Virus record (IMG/VR): IMGVR_UViG_3300036820_000317
Span: 1-42,996 of that record
Source: a virus
Length of the DNA stretch: 42,996 bases
Direction: 5' to 3' (one strand)
Below the pieces are notes generated by a model. The model saw nothing but the letters and a program-made list of their open reading frames with translations, had not been told where the DNA came from and ran no database searches. The position numbers were made by a program, and so were the translations under genes. Shown here piece after piece: positions 7,757 to 15,016 of this stretch (position 1 is the stretch's first letter; the number at the start of each line of letters is the position of its first letter).

Positions 7757-8254
7757 TTAGCCGAGCACGAGCGCCACTTGGACGCTGCCGCCGGTGCCGT
7801 TGACCCAGTCGAGCGTCTTGTTCGTGCCGCCGATCGCTGCCAGGGCGTTGCTGAAAAACTGCATTGCGACGCCGGGCATGTTGGGCGACGCGCCGGGGCC
7901 GCAGACCAGCTCCGCGCCCAAAAGCGCGTAGCCGTTCGACGCGCCTTGGCCGAGCGAACAATTGCCGCTGGCGTTCGGGTTGACGAGGTACACGCCGCGC
8001 AGCTTCTGGCCCGCAAAGCTTTGGGCGCCGAACAGGGTTTGCAAATTGGTCAGATCGAGCGTGCCGCTCGCGCCGGCCAGATCCATGTAGGCCACGCCTT
8101 GGGCCGGCGGCGTCGAGCCGGCGTTGAGCGTGATCGATTGATCGAAGCCGTTTTGCACGATCTGCTTCTGCCCGGCCGCCGGCGCTTGAGCGGCCTGCGG
8201 CGTCTCATTCGTGTCGAAGCGGAAACCCAGGGTGGTTTTCACGTTGGAAAGCAT
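7757..8254 (-). CDS. tail-region structural protein, unknown family
   Basis: This 165-aa protein is rich in Gly, Asn, Ser and beta-prone segments (NGFDQSITLNAGS; GVYLVNPNASGNCSLG; GSVQVALVLG at the end). It has no catalytic motif and no membrane segment. It sits between the 66-aa membrane gene and the 146-aa tail gene in the leftward operon, and its texture resembles small virion surface proteins. Spacer repeats flank its upstream side. Function is inferred only as virion component. Confidence 0.6.
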   Translation of the reverse strand: MLSNVKTTLGFRFDTNETPQAAQAPAAGQKQIVQNGFDQSITLNAGSTPPAQGVAYMDLAGASGTLDLTNLQTLFGAQSFAGQKLRGVYLVNPNASGNCSLGQGASNGYALLGAELVCGPGASPNMPGVAMQFFSNALAAIGGTNKTLDWVNGTGGSVQVALVLG

Positions 8255-8260
8255 GAGAAA

Positions 8261-8295
8261 ATTAGGGGTTAGGGTTAGGGGGCTAGGGTCTAGTA
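8261..8295. repeat. family 1 spacer repeat
   Basis: ATTAGGGGTTAGGGTTAGGG followed by GGCTAGGGTCTAG, between the 165-aa and 146-aa genes. Confidence 0.85.
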
Positions 8296-8730
8296 ATCAT
8301 CGTCGTCATCGCTATCGCTGGGGACGGCGATCAGGTCCCAGTCGGCGATCAGGATCGCCAGGCTCGGGTCGCTGCTCGATCCGTTCAGGCCGCCGACGCT
8401 GTTGAGCACGTTGCGGCAGTCGACGCAACGCACGTCGACTACTACTACCGAAAATCCTTCGGCCGACATATCGCGATCGCGCCAGGTCATGTTTTGCACG
8501 CTGCCGATCAGCGACACGTATTGGTCGTACTGGTCGCGCGCGGTCGGCAAATCGTCTTGGTCGACTTTGGTTTGCACGGTGAATTTCGGGCCCCGCGTGC
8601 CGCTGCGGCCGAACGTCGTGCCGTCGACGCCGGAGCGCGTGTGCACGTCGAGCGTCTGCTTGAGCGGCTCCGGATTGCCGGTGATCGCCAAGAACTCGAA
8701 ACCTCCGATGCTGTTTTCGGGAAAGGACAC
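8290..8730 (-). CDS. tail protein (distal tail or minor tail component)
   Basis: A 146-aa protein directly downstream of the tape-measure gene, the place of a distal tail protein in many siphophages. It is beta-rich (GGFEFLAITGNPEPLKQTLDVHTR near the N-terminus; FSVVVVDVRCVDCRNVL in the middle) and ends in a very acidic tail of Ser/Asp residues (PSDSDDDDDY). The C-terminal acidic run is encoded by a short GTC/ATC triplet tract, which may be a recent expansion. Assignment rests on gene order rather than a recognised family signature. Confidence 0.6.
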   Translation of the reverse strand: MSFPENSIGGFEFLAITGNPEPLKQTLDVHTRSGVDGTTFGRSGTRGPKFTVQTKVDQDDLPTARDQYDQYVSLIGSVQNMTWRDRDMSAEGFSVVVVDVRCVDCRNVLNSVGGLNGSSSDPSLAILIADWDLIAVPSDSDDDDDY

Positions 8731-8739
8731 GTGGGCAAC

Positions 8740-8768
8740 GGTGAGGGTAAGGGTGAGGGGTTAGGGAC
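8740..8768. repeat. family 1 spacer repeat
   Basis: GGTGAGGGTAAGGGTGAGGG plus GTTAGGGAC between the tape-measure stop and the next gene. Confidence 0.85.
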
Positions 8769-8776
8769 GAAGGCGG

Positions 8777-10633
8777 TTAGCGGCCCTCTTTGTTGGCGAG
8801 CGCCGGCGTCGGCGCAACGCGGCGCCCGGCGGGCGTCGTCGCGGCCGTATTGGCTTGGGTGGCATCGGTGTTGGCCTTGAGGGCCGCGGTATGCGCCTCC
8901 AATAGTCTCCGCGTTTGTTCGAAACGAGCGGCGTCATCCGGGTGGAGGGATTCGATCGCTTGCCACGGATTGGGACGAGGGCCGTGCTCGCCGGGAGTCT
9001 TTTGGAGCGACCTCCAATTCTTGTCGACTGTCCCAATCATTCGGCGCGTCGCCTCGAATTCATCGGCTCGGTCCGGATATTCGCCTTCGAGCGCTTCCCA
9101 TGGATTCTCGGGCCCCGCAAGGTGTCTGAGCTTTTGCAGGTCTTCTTGCTGCGAGGGGAACTCTTTCGTCGCCCGCTTCAGAAGCGCCCGAAGTAGTTCG
9201 GTCGATCGGAGGCCGTCGCCGCCGCCCGGCAGGCCGCGCCATGCTTCGGGAAACGCTTCGCGCGATCGCGCAATCGGGTCGCGAGCCATGCCCTCAATCA
9301 GGCCGTCTTTAGCTACCGTCGGCCGATGCAAGAACCTGTCGGGCGACCCCGCATAGAGAAGCCCGATTTCGGCGGGGGTGAGCGCGCCGAACTCGACCAC
9401 CGCGAGTTCTTCCGGCGCGTCCACTTCCGTGGACTGCCACTTCTGAAGCCCGCGATGAAACCAGCCTTCATTTCTAACGCCCTTAATCGCTTCGATCATT
9501 TTCAGCATGTTGGCGCGCTGCTCTTCGGCGTCCGCATAGTGCTCGTCCGCGTTTTTTCCGAGCCCCTCGACAAGTGCGCTCGTTTCCGCGCCGGCGAGTT
9601 TAGGCACTTGGGAGATCTGATCGGCCTCCTGCTGCGCGTAGCGCCCCCTCAACATGTTTTCGCGGAACTCGTCTGCTAGCGACCGCGACTGGTCACCGCC
9701 GGCGGCCGCGATCGCCTCTTTGCCTAGCACGGCTTCACGCACCATCGGGTCGGTCCAGATCAGATGCATCTTTTCCGCCGCATCGCCCGCCATCAGGAAG
9801 CGCCGCTCCGCGCGCTTAACTGGCTCAAACATCTCCGCCCTCGAGATCAATCCGGATGGCCGCGGTCGCGCGATGGCGTTCGCGATCTTTTCCATGAAGC
9901 GGCCCCCCAACGTCGGCGCGCCCCACATTGCCAGCCCCATTGCCGCCGAGAAGTCTTTCTCGGCCCCGGATTTCACCAAATCGTCGATCGCCCGCATGCT
10001 TTCCGGACTCGTGATCTCCGAGGCCGCCCTCGCACCGACCTTGTTGCGTAGATAGGCCGCCGCGCTGGCGAGCTGCTCGGGAACCATTGATGGGGCGGCT
10101 CGGCTGATCGCTCCCATCGCCCGTCCTTCGGCGCCTGTATCGGCCGCGTCGCCGGCGTGATAATGCTTGGCAATCTCGATCGCCTTCGGAACGGCGAGCG
10201 CGGGATTGCCCTCGCGGATGCCCTGAAGCAGGGCCGAGGCAGCCTCGGGCTTCGCCGCGCGTGTTACGAACTCGGTGATTTCAGCGGCGTAGGTGGCGCC
10301 TCCGATCGCGCCGATCGCCCTCAATGCGGTCTCGGATGACGACCGCGATTCGGCCGCGACGTCCCGCATCTTGTCGCGCCAATCCTCGTAGGCGGCCGTC
10401 ACAGCTTCGACCGCCTTTTCGACCGAGAACAGCGCCGTCAGCGTCTTACCGATGTCCTTGATTTGGTCGGCCGACCACTCCTTCATGGCGTTGCCGCTTT
10501 CGTCGTGCGCCTGCTTCACCTTGCCTTGCTGCGCGATGAGATCGAGGTTCATCCGCTTGAGGCGCTCATACGCCTTCAGGACATCCTGATCGTTCGCGGT
10601 GAAGGTGGTTTGAACGTCGCCCATTGGAAGCAA
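8777..10633 (-). CDS. putative tail tape measure protein
   Basis: This 618-aa, mostly helical protein is rich in Ala, Glu, Lys and Arg, and lies immediately after the probable tail assembly chaperone and before the tail-tip genes, the standard place of the tape measure. The N-terminus (1-60) has a heptad-like pattern (DVLKAYERLKRMNLDLIAQQ). A central part has several Ala/Gly-rich amphipathic helices, and the C-terminus holds an Ala/Thr-rich helix (ALKANTDATQANTAATTP). If it is the ruler, its short length would imply a tail near 90 nm by the usual 1.5 angstrom per residue rule. There is no clear transmembrane core, which is atypical. Confidence 0.65.
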   Translation of the reverse strand: MLPMGDVQTTFTANDQDVLKAYERLKRMNLDLIAQQGKVKQAHDESGNAMKEWSADQIKDIGKTLTALFSVEKAVEAVTAAYEDWRDKMRDVAAESRSSSETALRAIGAIGGATYAAEITEFVTRAAKPEAASALLQGIREGNPALAVPKAIEIAKHYHAGDAADTGAEGRAMGAISRAAPSMVPEQLASAAAYLRNKVGARAASEITSPESMRAIDDLVKSGAEKDFSAAMGLAMWGAPTLGGRFMEKIANAIARPRPSGLISRAEMFEPVKRAERRFLMAGDAAEKMHLIWTDPMVREAVLGKEAIAAAGGDQSRSLADEFRENMLRGRYAQQEADQISQVPKLAGAETSALVEGLGKNADEHYADAEEQRANMLKMIEAIKGVRNEGWFHRGLQKWQSTEVDAPEELAVVEFGALTPAEIGLLYAGSPDRFLHRPTVAKDGLIEGMARDPIARSREAFPEAWRGLPGGGDGLRSTELLRALLKRATKEFPSQQEDLQKLRHLAGPENPWEALEGEYPDRADEFEATRRMIGTVDKNWRSLQKTPGEHGPRPNPWQAIESLHPDDAARFEQTRRLLEAHTAALKANTDATQANTAATTPAGRRVAPTPALANKEGR

Positions 10634-10635
10634 GG

Positions 10636-10714
10636 CTGAGGGTGAGGGGATCGGGTTAGGACGCGCAAGCGGCCGCTTCCCTTATTCGCGTGATTCGTGT
10701 TATCCGTGGTTTAC
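10636..10714. repeat. family 1 repeat followed by GTGATTCGTG repeat (family 3)
   Basis: GCTGAGGGTGAGGGG at 10636-10661, then ATTCGCGTGATTCGTGTTAT and CCGTGGTTTA at 10685-10714. Family 3 recurs at 34582-34611 and 39581-39614 in the same orientation. Confidence 0.75.
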
Positions 10715-11577
10715 TCTTCTTCGCCTGCGTCCTTAGCTCCTTCCCCGCATGGCGGCGATCCATAGCTCTCCCCGGCTGGGCTCGTGCCCGGGCCGCAGGC
10801 CGGCGCACCAGGCGAGGGTTTCGAGCAAGCGGGCGCTGGGGCATCGGGCGTTTTTTTTTGCGTGCCGTTGAATTCCTCGACGGCGGGCACGTCGACGGCC
10901 AACATCAGGACCTCGAACAGGTTGTCGCTATCGATCCAGTGCAACAAGTGCTGCTCGGCGAGGCCGAAGCGATAGTTCACCCCGAGCACGCGGATCGCGA
11001 AGCGCAGGGCCTCGGCCCGCGATAGCTCGCCGCGGCTGCGGTCGATGAAAAAATCCCAGATCGGCGCGGCGTCTTCCCACAGTCGCCGGTGCGACTCCTT
11101 GACGCGCACGACGAGCTCGCCGGCGGCGTCGAGCGAAAGATCCTCGGGCAGCGACGTGGCGCCGCGCGGGCTGCGCAGGATCGGCACGTGCAGAGAAGAG
11201 GGCGACGGGGCGGAAAGCGGAAGCTTGTAGCCGCGGCGGATCGCGCGGCGCTCGAGGTCCTCGGGCGTCGGCGGATATTCTTTATCCAGGCCGATCCACA
11301 GCTTGTCGGTCACGCGCTGCCAAGTCTGCAAACGCGGGCAATAGGTGGCGCGCTTCGGGGCGCCCCCTTTCGCCGGCAAGGGAATCAGGACCGTCCCCGA
11401 ATCGCCGCTCGGGCCGGCTTTGGAAAGGTCGAACAGGGCGGCGTGGCTCTTCTCCGTCACGTCGGCCAGGATTTCCTGCAGGCCGCAGGAGGCCAGTATT
11501 TCGCGCGAAATCTTTCCCCGCGCGCAGACCAGCGCCGGCAGCGCGACTTTCGGCAAAAAGTAAAGGATTCCGGCCAT
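10711..11577 (-). CDS. putative tail assembly chaperone with -1 frameshift site
   Basis: A 288-aa protein between the tail tube and tape-measure genes, the place of G/GT-type chaperones. The ATG at 11577 is chosen; the longer frame only adds repeat-encoded residues. Near the 3' end the coding strand has nine A's (10859-10851; CAA AAA AAA ACG). In the zero frame what follows is a low-complexity Pro/Ser/Gly tail. In the -1 frame it reads NARCPSARLLETLAWCAGL and then a segment with ELWIAAMRGR, ending at a stop at 10733-10735. That is natural protein sequence with better GC3, resembling the C-terminal part of short tail chaperones. A programmed -1 shift giving two products is therefore likely. 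The palindrome at 11497-11512 lies in this gene. Confidence 0.65.
   Translation of the reverse strand: MAGILYFLPKVALPALVCARGKISREILASCGLQEILADVTEKSHAALFDLSKAGPSGDSGTVLIPLPAKGGAPKRATYCPRLQTWQRVTDKLWIGLDKEYPPTPEDLERRAIRRGYKLPLSAPSPSSLHVPILRSPRGATSLPEDLSLDAAGELVVRVKESHRRLWEDAAPIWDFFIDRSRGELSRAEALRFAIRVLGVNYRFGLAEQHLLHWIDSDNLFEVLMLAVDVPAVEEFNGTQKKTPDAPAPACSKPSPGAPACGPGTSPAGESYGSPPCGEGAKDAGEEE
10733..10859 (-). other. probable -1 programmed frameshift extension
   Basis: The slippery A9 tract at 10851-10859 is followed by a -1 frame of about 40 codons ending in TAA. The -1 frame has the C/G-rich third positions seen in real genes here, whereas the zero frame does not. It corresponds to the T part of a G/GT tail assembly chaperone pair. 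Confidence 0.55.
11497..11512. promoter_or_regulatory. ATTYCGCGCGRAAT palindrome, site 3
   Basis: TATTTCGCGCGAAATC, a perfect 14-bp palindrome inside the tail-chaperone gene, where it encodes part of KISREIL. Confidence 0.75.
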
Positions 11578-11582
11578 GGGGA

Positions 11583-11600
11583 AGTTGCTAGTGGTTAGTG
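11583..11600. repeat. family 2 repeat
   Basis: GTTGCTAGTGGTTAGTG between the 288-aa and 68-aa genes. An inverted relative (ACCACCAGCAACTAGCAAC) lies at 11809-11826, bracketing the 68-aa gene. Confidence 0.7.
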
Positions 11601-11794
11601 CGTTTCTTCGGCGGCGGTTTGACACCCACTCTTTCTTCGACGGCGCTCAGCCGCTCCTCGTGATCTTCGATCGTCTCGGGCAGGTGAACGACGCTGGCGG
11701 CGATCTCCGACGTCTTGCGCCAGATGCGGTGCAGGTAGGGCAACGCCCCGGCGATGATCAGCAGCTCGATAATGCGGTACATTTGCTCGTTCAT
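11588..11794 (-). CDS. small membrane protein, holin-like size
   Basis: A 68-aa protein. An N-terminal hydrophobic helix (residues 7-22, RIIELLIIAGALPYLHRI) is followed by a charged amphipathic helix (LPETIEDHEERLSAVEERV, 38-56) and a basic tail. One membrane helix plus a cytoplasmic coiled coil resembles small holin- or XhlA-like phage proteins with inverted order, but no family signature is certain. It sits between the tail tube and tail chaperone genes and is bracketed by inverted copies of a family-2 repeat, so it may be an inserted cassette. Confidence 0.5.
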   Translation of the reverse strand: MNEQMYRIIELLIIAGALPYLHRIWRKTSEIAASVVHLPETIEDHEERLSAVEERVGVKPPPKKRTNH

Positions 11795-11855
11795 GGTCTT
11801 CGTCTCTAACCACCAGCAACTAGCAACTCCAAAGCGCGTCGCGAGCGAACGCGGA

Positions 11856-12812
11856 TTACGAGGAGACGTAGGGGATCGGCGACGCGGTGTTGATCTCGAA
11901 AGCGGCGGTCATGGCGTCTTCGCCGGTGCCCCCGGTGAGGGCCAGCTTGATTGACGTGCTGGTGCGGTTGAGGCCGCCCCCTTTGGTGTCGGGAGTGAGG
12001 ATCAGGGCATCGTCGCCGCTGATATAGATGTGCTCGGCCGTGCCGACGTCGACGTCGTCGGTGTCGGCCGATTTTTTGCGGAGGTATAGCCCCCAATAGG
12101 CGATCTGGTCGCCGTCGAGGCCATAATCGAGCCAGGTGGCGAGATCGAGGCCGTCGAGCGTTAGCGTCGGCGCCCGTTCGCGGATACCGCAGAACGTGTC
12201 GTACAGATCGTCGTCGGCGCCGATCTCTTCCATCTGTAAATTCTGGTCGAGGGAAAAACCTTCGACGCCCTCGATCTGCACGGCGTCATCCAAGCTGGCG
12301 CCGGCGTAAAAACCGCCGAACTTGAAATACTCGATGGCCTTGGGAAGCTCCGTCAGCGCGATGCTGCCGGTGGGCACGAAGGGCGCGTTGCCGTCGTCGT
12401 CCATGACCGGCTTGTAGCGGACGCTGGCGGTCGCGTCGGCCAGGTAGTTCCCCTTGATCGACGTCCAGTACAACAGACCGCTGGTGGCGCGAATTCTAAA
12501 ATGGACCGTGGCGTCGTCGGCCTGGCGGCTGCCGAGGTTCTTCGCCGCGCAGTACAAGAGGTCGGTGTTGCCGTCGCTAGTGTCGAGGCCGTCGGTGCCT
12601 AGCGCCGCCAGCAGCGTGGCGAGCTGCGAGGTGCTGAACTGGATGTCGGGCTTGGCCCCGCGGACGGAGGCAAACAGCGGCTCCGGATAGCCGGCCGACA
12701 TGCCCATCAGCAGCGCGTGGTTGTTGGCGGCCGTCAGATCGGTGATCTGCGACAGGAAACCGGCCGTGGGCAACGAGAGGCCGCGGAGGTAGGAAACATT
12801 GGTGACGGACAT
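11856..12812 (-). CDS. putative major tail tube protein
   Basis: A 318-aa beta-rich protein (YWTSIKGNYLADATASVRYKP; AYWGLYLRKKSADTDD) upstream of the tail-chaperone and tape-measure genes, the standard place of the tail tube subunit. The N-terminus has helical and Gly-rich stretches. The C-terminal half has repeated strands ending in ALTGGTGEDAMTAAFEINTASPIP, typical of tube monomers with an added Ig-like part. It is longer than a minimal tube protein (about 150-250 aa), which could mean an extra surface domain. The assignment rests on order and fold texture. Confidence 0.6.
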   Translation of the reverse strand: MSVTNVSYLRGLSLPTAGFLSQITDLTAANNHALLMGMSAGYPEPLFASVRGAKPDIQFSTSQLATLLAALGTDGLDTSDGNTDLLYCAAKNLGSRQADDATVHFRIRATSGLLYWTSIKGNYLADATASVRYKPVMDDDGNAPFVPTGSIALTELPKAIEYFKFGGFYAGASLDDAVQIEGVEGFSLDQNLQMEEIGADDDLYDTFCGIRERAPTLTLDGLDLATWLDYGLDGDQIAYWGLYLRKKSADTDDVDVGTAEHIYISGDDALILTPDTKGGGLNRTSTSIKLALTGGTGEDAMTAAFEINTASPIPYVSS

Positions 12813-12838
12813 GATCAGGGGTCAGGGGTTAGGGGACG
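12813..12838. repeat. family 1 spacer repeat
   Basis: GATCAGGGGTCAGGGGTTAG plus GGGACG at the boundary of the tail tube gene and the 66-aa gene. Confidence 0.8.
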
Positions 12839-13029
12839 CGCGAAGCGTCGGGCGAGCCGCCGATTAGTTTCAATGCTCGATCGCGCGCGAAGCGGAGTTT
12901 TTCCAGGCCCTGTTTGAAGTGGTCTTCGGCGACGTCGGGACTTCCGGCAATCACGCCGTCGAAAAACACGGCGAACATCCGGCGGAGTTGCTCGAGGTAG
13001 GCGGCGGTGATGGCTTGTTTTTCCGTCAC
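12829..13029 (-). CDS. small helical protein, paralog of the 3129-3329 gene
   Basis: A 66-aa protein of one or two helices: TEKQAITAAYLEQLRRMFAVFFDG, then an acidic/basic helix (AEDHFKQGLEKLRFARDRALKLIGG). The first half matches the small gene at 3129-3329, so this late module contains two copies, of which this one looks intact. It is placed between the gp10-like connector gene and the tail tube gene. Function is unknown. Confidence 0.55.
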   Translation of the reverse strand: MTEKQAITAAYLEQLRRMFAVFFDGVIAGSPDVAEDHFKQGLEKLRFARDRALKLIGGSPDASRVP

Positions 13030-13051
13030 GTTCTTCGTTCCTCGTCACTGG

Positions 13052-13579
13052 TTAGGCGACTTTCACGATCAGCGGCTCGCCGGGCGCCTCGGCAAACCGC
13101 TTGTGCACCTCGTCGCCGAGCACCTTGTCGAGTTTTCTTTGCTCCGCCGGGAGCACGGTCGTGATCTCGGCCGCCTTGTCGGGTTGGCGCGTCTTGTACG
13201 GTTTCATCGTGATGTAGCGCGGGCCGATCATGCGAATCGTCACGCGCGTCGGGAAGGCGCGGATCCTGGCCGGCTCGATCATCGTGCGTTTCAAAAGGCC
13301 GGTGAACACCAGAGCGACTTTGCCTCCCTCGAGCACGGGGCCCTGGTAGCGATAGGGGCCGAGGCCGCGAGCGGCGAGCTCCTTGTATTGCTGATACTTT
13401 TTGCCGCGGTCCTGGTAGCCATATTTCGCCGCCGCGTAGGGCTCAAAGTGCCGCGGCAAAAACTCGCTGTGCCAGACGCGCCCCTGTTCCTCGAACGCTT
13501 CCTTCATGCACGCGCGCCACTGCCGCACCGACGCCTCGGGCGGCTTCGTGAATTTCGTGGTGATGCGCAGCGGGAACAT
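13052..13579 (-). CDS. putative head-tail connector / neck protein
   Basis: A 175-aa protein between the tail-terminator-like gene and the tail tube gene, the place of HK97 gp10-type neck proteins. It is basic, with an N-terminal helix (PPEASVRQWRACMKEAFEEQ), an aromatic middle (FEPYAAAKYGYQDRGKKYQQYKEL) and a beta-rich second half (VALVFTGLLKRTMIEPARIRAFPTRVTIRMIGP). The internal ATG 13579 is used because the 12 upstream residues of the longer frame are pure repeat read-through. Confidence 0.55.
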   Translation of the reverse strand: MFPLRITTKFTKPPEASVRQWRACMKEAFEEQGRVWHSEFLPRHFEPYAAAKYGYQDRGKKYQQYKELAARGLGPYRYQGPVLEGGKVALVFTGLLKRTMIEPARIRAFPTRVTIRMIGPRYITMKPYKTRQPDKAAEITTVLPAEQRKLDKVLGDEVHKRFAEAPGEPLIVKVA

Positions 13580-13583
13580 GCGG

Positions 13584-13612
13584 AAGGGTGAGGGCGAGGG
13601 GTTAGGGTTCGC
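13584..13612. repeat. family 1 spacer repeat
   Basis: AAGGGTGAGGGCGAGGGG followed by TTAGGGTTCG, at the junction upstream of the connector gene. Confidence 0.8.
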
Positions 13613-13805
13613 CACGCCGCTTCGCGGCGTGCTTATGCGAAGCGTGCTTGTGTTTCGGGGCGGCCGACTGGTCTTGCTCGGCCAGTTCGACGAGGCTCTC
13701 GAGCGGGCTCTCGCCCTTCGGCGGGCGCCGGCGCAGCCAGCGCCACAGGAACACGGCCGCGGCCGCGATCGCCGCCGCCGCCATGCTGAAAACGTGAGTG
13801 CTCAT
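13602..13805 (-). CDS. small membrane protein with His/Lys-rich tail
   Basis: A 67-aa protein. Residues 8-22 are a hydrophobic Ala-rich helix (MAAAAIAAAAVFLWRWL) followed by RRRPPKG, a positive-inside stop-transfer pattern. The C-terminal 25 residues are acidic and then very rich in His and Lys (PKHKHASHKHAAKRR). The start at 13805 is chosen because the longer frame overlaps the upstream gene and adds no membrane-compatible sequence. Position within head-tail connector genes is unusual for a membrane protein. A His-rich metal-binding tail is visible but untested. Confidence 0.45.
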   Translation of the reverse strand: MSTHVFSMAAAAIAAAAVFLWRWLRRRPPKGESPLESLVELAEQDQSAAPKHKHASHKHAAKRRGEP

Positions 13806-13819
13806 ATTCTTTGGCCCTG

Positions 13820-14434
13820 CTACTGATAACGAACCGTAAAACTGGCCCACAAATAGCTGCCGGCGGCGGCCCAATCCTTGGGCGGGTTGCGCGTTAGCGG
13901 CATATCGAGGTCGATGGCCGTGATCGCCAAATAGTCGTCGACGGCCGCCAGGTTCGCGATGTCGCCGATCACGCCGCCCAACAAGTTTTCAAAAATCGTG
14001 TCGCTCTCGATGATTTGCTGGGCCGTCGCCACGCCGCCGGTCGCCTCCGGCTGCACGGGATCGTTGTCGGTCAGGATCACGCGCAGTTGCGGATCGCGGG
14101 GCCAAAGCAGGTTGCGCCCGCCGCCGGCGATCTGGCGCATTTGAAAATGGTCCCAGAGGACAACGGCGAACGGCCGCAGGGCCGCCATCTGCTCTGCGTC
14201 GGCTTCCTCCAAAAACGAGTAAAAAATCTTGTCGAGCGGATCGGGCACCGAGCCGCACAAGGCGTCAAAGGCGTCGCCCGACTGGCAGTCGAATTCGCCG
14301 CCCGCGAAACTGTCGAAAAAGTAATCGGGCCCCTCGGGCGCGCCTCCGAACCAGGCCTGCAGCGTGCCGCTGGCCGCGAGGATCGCGGCGAGCTTGGCCT
14401 TCGGAACGCTGAGGACGCCGGTGGGGGTGGCCAT
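13820..14434 (-). CDS. putative tail terminator / tail completion protein
   Basis: A 204-aa protein located after the connector and before the neck and tail tube genes, as tail terminators usually are. It opens with a short helical region, holds an acidic and aromatic segment (GPDYFFDSFAGGEFDCQSGDAF), then alternating beta and helix (LRVILTDNDP; YLAITAIDLDMPLTRNPP), and ends in a strand SYLWASFTVRYQ, a common finish for tail terminator proteins that form hexamer rings. The assignment is by order and secondary-structure texture. Confidence 0.55.
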   Translation of the reverse strand: MATPTGVLSVPKAKLAAILAASGTLQAWFGGAPEGPDYFFDSFAGGEFDCQSGDAFDALCGSVPDPLDKIFYSFLEEADAEQMAALRPFAVVLWDHFQMRQIAGGGRNLLWPRDPQLRVILTDNDPVQPEATGGVATAQQIIESDTIFENLLGGVIGDIANLAAVDDYLAITAIDLDMPLTRNPPKDWAAAGSYLWASFTVRYQ

Positions 14435-14525
14435 TCAGGGACGAGGGGCTAGGGACGAGGGGCGAGTTTCAAAGGCGGACGTCGGGAGCGACGACGCCGG
14501 TTCTTTTCGCTCGCCCCTCGTCCCT
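14435..14525. repeat. inverted pair of family 1 repeats
   Basis: AGGGACGAGGGGCGAG at 14451-14466 pairs perfectly with its complement at 14510-14525 (16 bp) around a 43-bp centre. It lies between two genes, as a compact hairpin-forming element. Confidence 0.85.
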
Positions 14526-14530
14526 CGCCC

Positions 14531-14923
14531 CTACGTCTTTCCGACTCGATCCGGGATTCTGCGGGCGAACTCCAGGGTAAAACTGTGCGGGGTGACCTCC
14601 GTCGTGCGGCCTTGAAAGCTGTAGGTCCAATCCGGGAAGCACTGGCGGACGATCGCGTCGCCGATCCGCGGTTCCTGGATTCCGCCTTTCGCTTCGGCCG
14701 GGTCGCGGCCGATGCGGACCAAAATCTTTTGTTCTCTGATCTCTTCGAGCTGACGCTCGGCCAGGTCTTCCGGCGCGTCGCGGACGACGCACACGATCTG
14801 CGCGTCGGACGCGCCCGGGCGCTTGTAGGTCACCGTCTCCGCGAATTGATCGCAGTTGAGGATGACGTTGTAGAAGTTTTCCTTTCTGGCGAGCTTCAGC
14901 GACATGAGCAAGAAATCCAGCAT
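14531..14923 (-). CDS. putative head-tail joining protein
   Basis: A 130-aa protein. An N-terminal helix (MLDFLLMSLKLARKENFYNVI) precedes a beta-rich body with CDQFAETVTYKRPG, IVCVVRDAP and a C-terminal TPHSFTLEFARR. The opening plus the phrase on TYKRPGASD resembles small head-closure (lambda FII / gp7-like) proteins whose beta core starts with a description of a tile-like strand. It follows the capsid gene and a 244-aa structural protein, consistent with a connector ring. It is flanked on both sides by inverted repeat pairs. Confidence 0.6.
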   Translation of the reverse strand: MLDFLLMSLKLARKENFYNVILNCDQFAETVTYKRPGASDAQIVCVVRDAPEDLAERQLEEIREQKILVRIGRDPAEAKGGIQEPRIGDAIVRQCFPDWTYSFQGRTTEVTPHSFTLEFARRIPDRVGKT

Positions 14924-15007
14924 GGCAGGGTGAGGGTGAGGGATTAGAAAGGTCGAGGTTCGGCGACGCTCTGTTGTTCCTCCCTAACCCCTCACCCTCG
15001 CCCTGCC
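14924..15007. repeat. inverted pair of family 1 repeats
   Basis: A 24-bp arm at 14924-14947 (GGCAGGGTGAGGGTGAGGG and following) pairs with 14984-15007 at 22 of 24 positions. It forms an intergenic stem-loop between two head genes. Confidence 0.85.
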
Positions 15008-15016
15008 CTTTCCTTA

